DNA from: Bacteroidota bacterium
GTDB lineage: Bacteria > Bacteroidota > Bacteroidia > Flavobacteriales > Flavobacteriaceae
Length of the DNA stretch: 5,540 nt
Reading direction: 5' to 3'
Assembly (NCBI GenBank): GCA_018656255.1
Contig: JABHYI010000039.1
Span: 1 to 5,540 of the forward strand
The number at the start of each line of letters is the position of its first letter. Position 1 is the first letter of the stretch. The position numbers and the translations under genes were made by a program. Shown in pieces: positions 1 to 5,540 of this stretch. The notes under the pieces are model-generated. The model saw only the letters and a list, made by a program, of their open reading frames with translations, did not search any database and was not told the DNA's origin.

Positions 1-366
1 CTTACAGGAATTGGTTTTAAAGCCACCAAAGATGAGTTGGTGGCGTGTTATCAAACGGCAATAAAAAGCCCGCAGAAAAAGGAGGTATTTATATCTCAAC
101 GCTATAACAGTCATAATCAGTTTTTGGATATTTTACTCAGCACTGGGTTTGTAGGACTGTTTTTGTTGTGTCTGTTTTTAATCTGGAGTTTTATGAAAAA
201 TAGAGAGCACTTTTTTCAAACCGCTATTTTATGCACCTTTATAGCCTATGGTCTGGTAGAAAACATATTTCATCGTCAAATAGGAGCCTATTATGTGGGG
301 CTAATACTTATCATTGTATTGTCAAACAGCTCCTACAAACAAATCGATGTTCCAAAAGAGGTCTAA
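1..366 (+). CDS. O-antigen ligase/polymerase family protein, C-terminal fragment (5' end outside window)
   Basis: The frame is open from base 1 and ends at TAA 364-366, giving the last 121 residues of a longer membrane protein. A TTG at 37 is the first start-like codon, but in-frame coding sequence continues upstream of it, so it is not the real start. Near residues 36-50 lies the His-Asn loop followed by a hydrophobic helix (S37-H38-N39-Q40, then LLSTGFVG), typical of the Wzy_C/WaaL family. A later E87...R92-Q93...G95 pattern also fits the end of that family. Hydrophobic helices are visible at about 44-63, 72-86 and 96-108, with a short polar tail. Such inner-membrane proteins either polymerise repeat units on undecaprenyl diphosphate or transfer the finished glycan to an acceptor; the fragment cannot tell which. 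The neighbouring UDP-sugar and priming-transferase genes support a polysaccharide role. The usual family length of about 400 residues or more implies that most of the gene is missing here. Confidence 0.8.
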   Translation, partial: LTGIGFKATKDELVACYQTAIKSPQKKEVFISQRYNSHNQFLDILLSTGFVGLFLLCLFLIWSFMKNREHFFQTAILCTFIAYGLVENIFHRQIGAYYVGLILIIVLSNSSYKQIDVPKEV

Positions 367-376
367 AAACCTAGTA

Positions 377-397
377 AAGTGTATTTTTGCAATACTT
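377..397 (+). other. Weak bulged hairpin just after the ligase-like gene
   Basis: Bases 377-385 and 391-397 can pair as a seven-base-pair stem (AAGT, bulged G381, TATT with AATACTT) around a five-base loop. It begins 11 bases after the upstream stop codon. No T-run follows it and the stem is AT-rich, so a factor-independent terminator is doubtful. It might be a processing or mRNA-stability element, or chance. The rest of the 94-base gap is A-rich and shows nothing else I can support, including no clear promoter for the next gene. Confidence 0.2.
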
Positions 398-460
398 AAG
401 AGACGTTCAAAATCTCAAAAAAATAACAGTACATTCTGCATGTTGTAGAATAACATATAT

Positions 461-1450
461 ATGAAAAAAACAGTTTTAATTACAGGTGCAGCAGGTTTTT
501 TAGGATCCCACCTTTGTGATAAATTTATCGCAAAAGGGTATAAGGTCATTGCTATGGACAACCTTATTACCGGAGACAAACGTAATATTGAGCATCTGTT
601 TAAATTGGAAGATTTTGATTTCTACCACCATGATGTTACAAAATTTGTACATGTGGCTGGAGAGATAGATTATATTCTGCATTTTGCATCTCCTGCAAGC
701 CCCATTGATTATTTAAAAATCCCGATACAGACCCTTAAAGTAGGATCACTAGGTACCCATAATTTACTAGGGCTGGCCAAAGAGAAAAATGCGCGCTTTA
801 TGATTGCGTCCACCTCTGAGGTGTATGGAGATCCTTTGGTGCACCCTCAAAAGGAAACCTACTACGGAAATGTAAACACCATAGGCCCACGCGGGGTGTA
901 TGATGAGGCAAAACGTTTTCAAGAATCAATCACGATGGCCTACCACCGTTTTCATGGTATGGAAACTCGTATTGCTAGAATATTTAACACCTACGGTCCT
1001 AGAATGCGCCTTAATGACGGGCGTGTTATTCCAGCTTTTATAGGCCAAGCACTCCGCGGAGAAGATTTAACAGTATTTGGAGACGGTATGCAAACTAGAA
1101 GTTTTTGTTATGTAGATGATCAGGTAGAAGGGCTATATAGGCTGCTTTTAAGTGATTACAGCGATCCTGTAAACATCGGAAATCCTCAAGAAATTACAAT
1201 ACTAGATTTTGCAAAGGAGATTATTAAATTAACCGGTACCCAGCAAAAAATAGTGTATAAAGAATTACCCAAAGATGATCCTTTGCAGCGCGAACCAGAT
1301 ATTACACTCGCCAAAGAACTTTTGGGGTGGGAGCCTAAAATGTCTAGGGAGCTGGGTATGAAAATTACCTTTGATTATTTTAAAGGCTTGACAAAAGAAG
1401 AACTCTTTAAAAGTGAGCATAAAGATTTTTCACAACACATAAGGTCTTAA
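461..1450 (+). CDS. uxs: UDP-glucuronate decarboxylase (UDP-xylose synthase), SDR family
   Basis: This 329-residue cytoplasmic enzyme is predicted to convert UDP-glucuronate to UDP-xylose and CO2, using a bound NAD+ that is reduced and re-oxidised in the cycle. The N-terminus has the extended-SDR Rossmann motif G9-A-A-G12-F-L-G15, with D33 at the end of beta-2 as expected for NAD binding. The catalytic set is T118/S119-E120 in the STSEVYG motif, Y147 and K151 in the YDEAK motif, and R277 near the C-terminus. The stretch from YGDPLVHPQ (about 122-130) through [12 protein letters not shown] (141-152), and [10 protein letters not shown] at 206-215, is characteristic of UXS rather than of UDP-glucose 4-epimerases or dTDP-glucose dehydratases. 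E120 is the residue tied to decarboxylation in studied UXS enzymes. The full length fits bacterial UXS, with a charged tail after about 310. The ATG at 461 places the Rossmann strand at residue 4, as usual; no Shine-Dalgarno is seen. The 5-base gap to the next gene indicates co-transcription. Confidence 0.92.
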   Translation: MKKTVLITGAAGFLGSHLCDKFIAKGYKVIAMDNLITGDKRNIEHLFKLEDFDFYHHDVTKFVHVAGEIDYILHFASPASPIDYLKIPIQTLKVGSLGTHNLLGLAKEKNARFMIASTSEVYGDPLVHPQKETYYGNVNTIGPRGVYDEAKRFQESITMAYHRFHGMETRIARIFNTYGPRMRLNDGRVIPAFIGQALRGEDLTVFGDGMQTRSFCYVDDQVEGLYRLLLSDYSDPVNIGNPQEITILDFAKEIIKLTGTQQKIVYKELPKDDPLQREPDITLAKELLGWEPKMSRELGMKITFDYFKGLTKEELFKSEHKDFSQHIRS

Positions 1451-1455
1451 GGTAT

Positions 1456-2811
1456 ATGATTTTTAAAAGAGGTAGATATTCGGGGTTTTTAAGGCCCATA
1501 TCCTATGGTATAGATTTACTTGTTATTCATGGCCTTGCCTTTTTGTTATTTGAAGAAAGTTCTGCATTTACAAACTATGTCTTTTACATGTCTATTGCCT
1601 GGATAAGCAGCTCTATCTCTCTTCGCTTTTACGAGATTTATAGGTTTACCAAATTTAGCAACATCTTAAGTTTGGCCATTAAACAAGCACTGGTTTTTTT
1701 ACTGCTGGTTTTTGCATTTTTTGGTTTCTATGGAGAGTTGCAAGAGCCTACTATTGCTATTTTAAAATATGTGGTGATGGTGATGGGAGTGGTGTTTTTA
1801 ATCAAGATCTCTATCTATTATTTGCTCAAAAAATACAGGCGTTTGCTTGGCGGAAATCTTAGAAGAGTGGTTATTCTTGGAGCTAATGACAAAACTAAAG
1901 AACTAGAAAACTTCTTTACTCAAAATGCTGAATACGGATACGCTCTTGTAAAAAGATATGACGTACAGCACGACAAAGAGCAACTCCTTGAAGGGATTTT
2001 TAAAGAAATATCTGACAGCAATGTAGATGAAATTTACGCATCTGTTAATGCCCTTAGTGATGGGTGTATGGCAAAAGTGATAGATTTTGCAGACAATAAT
2101 TTAAAGGTTTTAAAATTTCTGCCAGACAACAAAGAGATTTTTGGCAAGAAACTTGACTTTTCATACTATGGATACCTACCCATATTATCGCTAAGAAAAA
2201 TACCAACAGATGAGCCTTTTAACAAATTCATAAAACGAGCTTTTGACATCTTTTTGTCTTTGTTTGTTATTGTTTTTATTGTTTCGTGGTTAACACCTAT
2301 TCTTGGTATTTTCATTAAATTAGAGTCTAAAGGGCCTGTTTTTTTCAAGCAAAAAAGAAACGGTCTAGACTACAAAGAGTTTTACTGTTACAAATTTAGG
2401 TCTATGACGCCAAGTTTAACCGCAGATTTGTATCAAGCAACCAAGGGAGATACTAGGGTTACAAAAGTGGGCCGTATTATTCGTAAAACAAGCATGGATG
2501 AATTACCTCAATTCATTAATGTGCTTAAGGGAGATATGTCTGTGGTGGGGCCAAGACCTCATATGGTTAGTCATACCCATATGTACGCAGAAAAAATAGA
2601 TAAATTTATGGTACGTCACTTTGTAAAACCTGGCATCACTGGTTTGGCGCAAGTGAGTGGGTATAGAGGAGAAGTTGAGACAGACTCAGATATTATAAAC
2701 AGAGTAAAGTGTGATATCTTTTATCTAGAAAACTGGTCTATTATTTTGGATCTTAAAATTGTCTTTAAAACTGTTTTTAACGCCGTCAAAGGAGAAGAAA
2801 AGGCCTACTAA
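1456..2811 (+). CDS. Polyprenyl-phosphate glycosyl-1-phosphate transferase (priming transferase, WcaJ/WbaP type)
   Basis: This 451-residue inner-membrane enzyme is predicted to transfer a sugar-1-phosphate from a UDP-sugar to undecaprenyl phosphate, the first committed step of polysaccharide repeat-unit assembly. The N-terminal part has four hydrophobic segments (about 14-33, 41-57, 78-93, 101-123). A Rossmann-like CoA_binding_3-type cytoplasmic domain follows at about 136-245, starting with VVILGAN at 138-144. The C-terminal catalytic bacterial sugar transferase domain runs from about 257. It shows KRAFD at 260-264, a membrane-entering hydrophobic helix at 265-288 with P281, the KFRSM motif at 313-317, the acidic pair D348-E349 in SMDELPQ, VVGPRP at 363-368 and KPGITGLAQVSG at 391-402. 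The length is normal for the large WcaJ/WbaP class. Which sugar it primes (glucose, galactose or another) cannot be read from sequence. It starts 5 bases after the UXS stop, so the two are almost certainly translated from one mRNA. Confidence 0.93.
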   Translation: MIFKRGRYSGFLRPISYGIDLLVIHGLAFLLFEESSAFTNYVFYMSIAWISSSISLRFYEIYRFTKFSNILSLAIKQALVFLLLVFAFFGFYGELQEPTIAILKYVVMVMGVVFLIKISIYYLLKKYRRLLGGNLRRVVILGANDKTKELENFFTQNAEYGYALVKRYDVQHDKEQLLEGIFKEISDSNVDEIYASVNALSDGCMAKVIDFADNNLKVLKFLPDNKEIFGKKLDFSYYGYLPILSLRKIPTDEPFNKFIKRAFDIFLSLFVIVFIVSWLTPILGIFIKLESKGPVFFKQKRNGLDYKEFYCYKFRSMTPSLTADLYQATKGDTRVTKVGRIIRKTSMDELPQFINVLKGDMSVVGPRPHMVSHTHMYAEKIDKFMVRHFVKPGITGLAQVSGYRGEVETDSDIINRVKCDIFYLENWSIILDLKIVFKTVFNAVKGEEKAY

Positions 2812-2832
2812 AGGTACTTTGTATAGCATCAC

Positions 2833-2864
2833 TTTGTTTTAAAACACCTGATAACATCTGTTTG
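2833..2864 (+). promoter_or_regulatory. Candidate Bacteroidota-type promoter for the zinc-ribbon gene
   Basis: TTTG at 2833-2836 is separated by 20 bases from TCTGTTTG at 2857-2864. This resembles the Bacteroidota sigma-ABfr layout, a -33 TTTG and a -7 TAnnTTTG at about this spacing, with one mismatch (C for A) in the -7 box. Transcription would start near 2870, about 25 bases before the ATG at 2895. The location, in the largest gap after the polysaccharide genes, fits a new transcription unit. The motif is short and degenerate, so this remains tentative. Confidence 0.35.
2835..2846. repeat. 12-base perfect palindrome TGTTTTAAAACA
   Basis: This self-complementary AT-rich sequence lies in the gap after the priming transferase gene. 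It overlaps the candidate -33 element and its spacer. It could be an operator half of a regulatory region, but AT-rich palindromes of this size arise often by chance. Confidence 0.3.
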
Positions 2865-2869
2865 CAAAC
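2860..2869. repeat. 10-base perfect palindrome GTTTGCAAAC overlapping the candidate -7 box
   Basis: The sequence is exactly its own reverse complement. It covers the TTTG half of the candidate -7 element and extends to the expected transcription start, a position where a dimeric repressor could block transcription. No regulator is encoded nearby that could be assigned to it, so an operator role is inference only. Confidence 0.3.
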
Positions 2870-2894
2870 GGCTAATAATTACTATCTTTAACCT

Positions 2895-3251
2895 ATGGAG
2901 AAAACATGTCCAGAGTGTGGTGGTAAAATTATGGGGCGCGCAGATAAAAAATTCTGTAGTGATGGCTGCCGTAACTCTCACAACAACACCTTAAACAAAG
3001 ATAGTAGTAACCTGGTTAGAAACATAAACAACCGGTTGCGCAAAAATTACCGCACTTTAAAAACTTTGAATACCAAAGACAAAACCAAGGTAAAGAGAGA
3101 AATGTTGGTAAAACATCAGTTTAACTTTAAGTACTTCACCTCTGAGTATACAACAAAAACAGGATCTGTCTATCGTTATGTGTATAACCAGGGATATTTA
3201 GAGCTTGAAAATGACTGGTTTTTACTTGTCAAGGATGATAGTGCAATGTAA
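2895..3251 (+). CDS. Conserved uncharacterised small zinc-ribbon protein
   Basis: This 118-residue protein is basic, soluble and without a signal peptide or membrane segment, so it is probably cytoplasmic. The N-terminus carries a probable zinc-binding knuckle pair: C5-P-E-C8 and C21-S-D-G-C25 (CX2C-X12-CX3C). H29 lies four residues further on, but four cysteines already suffice to bind zinc. A central Lys/Arg/Asn-rich helix-like region (about 38-70, with NNRLRKNYRTL at 45-55) could contact nucleic acid. The C-terminal third (about 75-113) is rich in aromatics (FNFKYFTSEYTTK, then YRYVYNQGYLELENDWFLL) and probably forms a small beta domain. I recognise the style as a short family seen in Flavobacteriia, usually annotated hypothetical or as a Zn-ribbon DUF. 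No function is assigned. Its ATG follows a candidate promoter, and it ends 47 bases before the peptidase gene, with which it may be co-transcribed. Confidence 0.8.
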   Translation: MEKTCPECGGKIMGRADKKFCSDGCRNSHNNTLNKDSSNLVRNINNRLRKNYRTLKTLNTKDKTKVKREMLVKHQFNFKYFTSEYTTKTGSVYRYVYNQGYLELENDWFLLVKDDSAM

Positions 3252-3298
3252 AGAGCGTGCTTGGTTGGCCTTTACTTTAATTTTAAACATATTGCATC

Positions 3299-5540
3299 AT
3301 GAAATACATTAGTGGCTTTACTTCGTTTGTTGTTGTGGTATTATTAGTTTGGTTAAGCTTTGATAGCTTGTTACCCTCTAAGGCAACTCTAGCCACTGCT
3401 CCAGATATAGAGTTCTCTGCACAGCGCGCACTAGTGCCACTTGTGCAAATTGCAAAGGCGCCACATTACCATGGTACCGATGAGCATACCCGTGTACGGG
3501 GTTTTATTATCTCTGAGCTTGAAAAACTGGGGCTACAAACACAGGTACAGCAGGCGTTTGTTTTAAGTAATAACAACAAGAGGCTTGTAAAACCAAAAAA
3601 CATTGTTGCCAGGTTAAAGGGTACAGGATCAGGGAAATCTCTGGTGCTTTTATCTCATTATGATAGCGCACTGGTGCCCTCTTTTGGCGCGAGTGATGCA
3701 GGAAGCGGTGTGGCAACTATTTTAGAGAGTTTACGCGCCTATAATGCCAGTGGCAAAAAACCTCTCAATGATATTATTGTTGTTTTTACAGATGCAGAAG
3801 AGATTGGTTTGGTTGGGGCATCACTCTTTGTAGAAAAACATCCTTGGGCAAAAAACGTTGGCCTTGTACTTAACTTCGAAGCGCGCGGTAGTGGTGGCCC
3901 TAGCAACATGATTGTAGAAACCAATGGCGGGAACACCAACCTTATTAAAGCCTTTACCGCAGCAGATGTTTGCTATCCCGTAGCATCATCTTTGATGTAC
4001 AGCGTTTATAAAATGCTTCCAAATGATACAGACTCCACCATTTTTAGAGAAGACGGTGATATAGAGAGTATGTTTTTTGCCTTTATCGATGACCACTATG
4101 ACTACCACACTGCCAATGATACGGTAGAAAATCTAGACATAGAAACCCTGCAACATCAAGGAAGTTATCTACTTCCACTGCTACACTATTTTGCAGTATC
4201 AGACCTAAGTTCCTTAAAGGCAGAGGAGGATTCGGTGTATGTAAATATGCCCTTAGTAAAATTTATGTACTACCCTTTTTCTTGGATCTTGCCAATGCTT
4301 TGTATTGCCTTTGTATTATTTTTTGTGGTCTTAGGCTATGGATTATCTAGACACAAGTTACATCTGGGCGGCGTAGTAAAGGGTTTTTTTCCGCTACTAC
4401 TGTCTCTTATAATTTGTGGAATCCTTGGGTTTTTTGGTTGGAAATTACTAACCAACATATACCCTCAATACCAAGAAGTGCAGCATGGGTTTAAATATAA
4501 TGGGCATGCCTATATCGGGTTTTTTGTAACCCTTTGTTTGGCTATTTTATTTAAGATGTACCGCTATTTTTCAAAACGCAACAGTGTTGTAAATCTATTA
4601 GCGGCACCACTTTTTTTATGGCTAATTGTTAATGTGCTTGTATTTGTATTTTTAAAGGGTGCGGCGTTTTTTATAATTCCTGTATTTTTTGGACTCCTTA
4701 GTTGGTTTTTACTTTTAAGATTCCAAGGCCCAAGTTTAATTGGCATGGCGCTATTGGCTGCTCCTGGGGTGTTTTTATTTGCGCCTTTAATCCAGTTTTT
4801 TCCTGTTGGATTGGGCTCAGACCATATTGTGATTAGTTGTGTGTTTACTGTTTTATTGTTTGGATTATTACTCCCTGTTTTTGGGTTTTATAAGCTTAAA
4901 AACGTGTTGTCTTACCTATTTTTAGCCTTGGCTTTGGTGTTTTTTATAGTGGCCCATACTCAAAGTTCTTTTTCTGAAATACGTCAAAAGCCAAACAGCT
5001 TATCTTACTATAACAATCTTGACACCAAAGAGGCCTATTGGGTTAGCTATGATAAGATATTAGACTCTTGGACAAAGCATTATTTGGGGGAAGACCCAAA
5101 ACCAGCAACAGCTTATATTGAGAGTGCAGCAGGAAGCAAATACAACACAAGCTATAGGTTTGCTACAAAGGCGCCGGTAGTGGCCATTCCAGAATTTAAC
5201 CTAACCATTAACCACGATAGTATCTATGACGGCATGCGAGAGGTTGGTTTTACCATAACACCCCAAAGAGATGCCCATCAAATACGCCTATACACAGACA
5301 AGGAAGTTGTTTTTTCATCCCTGCAATTTAATGGGGTGAGCGTTTCAATGAATGATACTTTAAAACAAGGCACGTTAAACAGAGCAACCGATGAATTATT
5401 AAGATACTACATTGCAGATACAGATTCCCTACAGGTGTCATATACCTTACCGGAGGGTGAGCCTTCACCAACATTTAAAGTGCTAGAATACGGTTTTGAT
5501 TTGGTTAGTAATCCTTTACTTGGTATAAAACCAAGAGCAA
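3299..5540 (+). CDS. Membrane-anchored M28-family zinc metallopeptidase with multi-TM C-terminal region (3' end outside window)
   Basis: The frame is open from ATG 3299 to the window edge, giving at least 747 residues with no stop. Residues 5-21 form an N-terminal membrane anchor, which supports this start. Residues about 40-300 are an M28 (aminopeptidase Y/glutamate carboxypeptidase-like) domain predicted to lie in the periplasm. Its expected two-zinc ligands are all present: H120 in LLSHYDS, D133 in GASDAGSG, catalytic base E167 and ligand E168 in TDAEEIGL, E194 in NFEARGSGG, and H270 in DYHTANDT. Eight hydrophobic segments follow at about 327-347, 362-382, 402-420, 430-451, 454-473, 478-500, 508-530 and 537-553. 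This even number returns residues 555 onward to the periplasm as a further soluble, beta-rich region. The order resembles eukaryotic Fxna/ERMP1 and vacuolar Pff1. It is probably an active exopeptidase of the cell envelope, with unknown substrate. It lies 47 bases after the zinc-ribbon gene; I see no clear promoter in that gap. Confidence 0.9.
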   Translation, partial: MKYISGFTSFVVVVLLVWLSFDSLLPSKATLATAPDIEFSAQRALVPLVQIAKAPHYHGTDEHTRVRGFIISELEKLGLQTQVQQAFVLSNNNKRLVKPKNIVARLKGTGSGKSLVLLSHYDSALVPSFGASDAGSGVATILESLRAYNASGKKPLNDIIVVFTDAEEIGLVGASLFVEKHPWAKNVGLVLNFEARGSGGPSNMIVETNGGNTNLIKAFTAADVCYPVASSLMYSVYKMLPNDTDSTIFREDGDIESMFFAFIDDHYDYHTANDTVENLDIETLQHQGSYLLPLLHYFAVSDLSSLKAEEDSVYVNMPLVKFMYYPFSWILPMLCIAFVLFFVVLGYGLSRHKLHLGGVVKGFFPLLLSLIICGILGFFGWKLLTNIYPQYQEVQHGFKYNGHAYIGFFVTLCLAILFKMYRYFSKRNSVVNLLAAPLFLWLIVNVLVFVFLKGAAFFIIPVFFGLLSWFLLLRFQGPSLIGMALLAAPGVFLFAPLIQFFPVGLGSDHIVISCVFTVLLFGLLLPVFGFYKLKNVLSYLFLALALVFFIVAHTQSSFSEIRQKPNSLSYYNNLDTKEAYWVSYDKILDSWTKHYLGEDPKPATAYIESAAGSKYNTSYRFATKAPVVAIPEFNLTINHDSIYDGMREVGFTITPQRDAHQIRLYTDKEVVFSSLQFNGVSVSMNDTLKQGTLNRATDELLRYYIADTDSLQVSYTLPEGEPSPTFKVLEYGFDLVSNPLLGIKPRA

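Noticed and set aside
37..366. Reading the first gene as a complete 109-residue protein starting at TTG 37
   Set aside because: The same frame is open to base 1 with coding-like sequence, and the protein matches only the C-terminal end of a much longer family, so it is a window-edge fragment.
382..389. TATTTTTG, an exact match to the Bacteroidota -7 consensus TAnnTTTG, upstream of the decarboxylase gene
   Set aside because: No TTG or TTTG lies at the expected distance upstream (about 355-364), and the octamer falls inside a possible hairpin. An eight-base AT-rich match alone is weak.
500..682. Minus-strand open frame of 60 codons inside the UDP-glucuronate decarboxylase gene
   Set aside because: It lies wholly opposite a confidently identified gene, and its translation shows no recognisable domain.
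2166..2348. Minus-strand open frame of 60 codons inside the priming transferase gene
   Set aside because: It is a shadow of the conserved sugar transferase domain on the plus strand; no independent evidence of coding.
2810..2820. Possible terminator hairpin (AAAG, GTA loop, CTTT) at the end of the priming transferase gene
   Set aside because: The stem is only four base pairs, overlaps the stop codon and is not followed by a T-run.
2979..2984. H29 of the zinc-ribbon protein as an extra zinc ligand
   Set aside because: Four cysteines already complete a tetrahedral site, and I recall relatives of this style having other residues at that position, so a ligand role is not supported.
3507..3939. 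Two minus-strand open frames (3507-3716 and 3739-3939) opposite the peptidase catalytic domain
   Set aside because: The plus-strand frame contains the complete M28 metal-binding motifs across exactly this stretch, so the minus-strand frames are shadows.
4564..4746. Minus-strand open frame of 60 codons opposite the membrane region of the peptidase
   Set aside because: The plus strand codes for hydrophobic helices continuous with the M28 gene; the reverse reading has no recognisable feature.

Overview
The window looks like chromosomal DNA of a member of the Bacteroidota, most likely Flavobacteriaceae. The evidence is AT-rich sequence, no convincing Shine-Dalgarno sites, TAA at all four visible stop codons, and protein sequences of flavobacterial character. 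The taxon is inferred from style and gene content, not from a marker gene. All five genes are on the plus strand. They are tightly packed, with gaps of 94, 5, 83 and 47 bases. I see no RNA genes, insertion sequences, CRISPR arrays or long repeats.

Bases 1-2811 are the end of a surface polysaccharide (O-antigen, capsule or exopolysaccharide) cluster. They hold the C-terminal end of an O-antigen ligase/polymerase-type membrane protein (1-366, cut by the window edge), a UDP-glucuronate decarboxylase that makes UDP-xylose (461-1450), and, five bases later, a priming polyprenyl-phosphate sugar-1-phosphate transferase (1456-2811). Together they cover three steps: supplying an activated sugar, loading the first sugar onto the lipid carrier, and polymerising or ligating the product. 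Glycosyltransferases, flippase and export genes would be expected upstream, outside the window.

Bases 2812-5540 are of a different kind. An 83-base gap carries a plausible Bacteroidota-type promoter overlapping a perfect 10-base palindrome. It is followed by a small, uncharacterised zinc-ribbon protein (2895-3251). After a 47-base gap comes a large membrane-anchored M28-family zinc metallopeptidase (3299 to beyond the window end). It has all the metal ligands, eight further predicted membrane segments and a C-terminal soluble region, an order resembling eukaryotic Fxna/ERMP1 and Pff1 proteases. Neither gene has an obvious role in glycan synthesis, so the polysaccharide cluster probably ends at about 2811.

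I do not see an obviously new multi-gene system here. The points most worth a second look are the uncharacterised zinc-ribbon family, the Fxna-like architecture of the bacterial peptidase, and the promoter/palindrome at the presumed cluster boundary.
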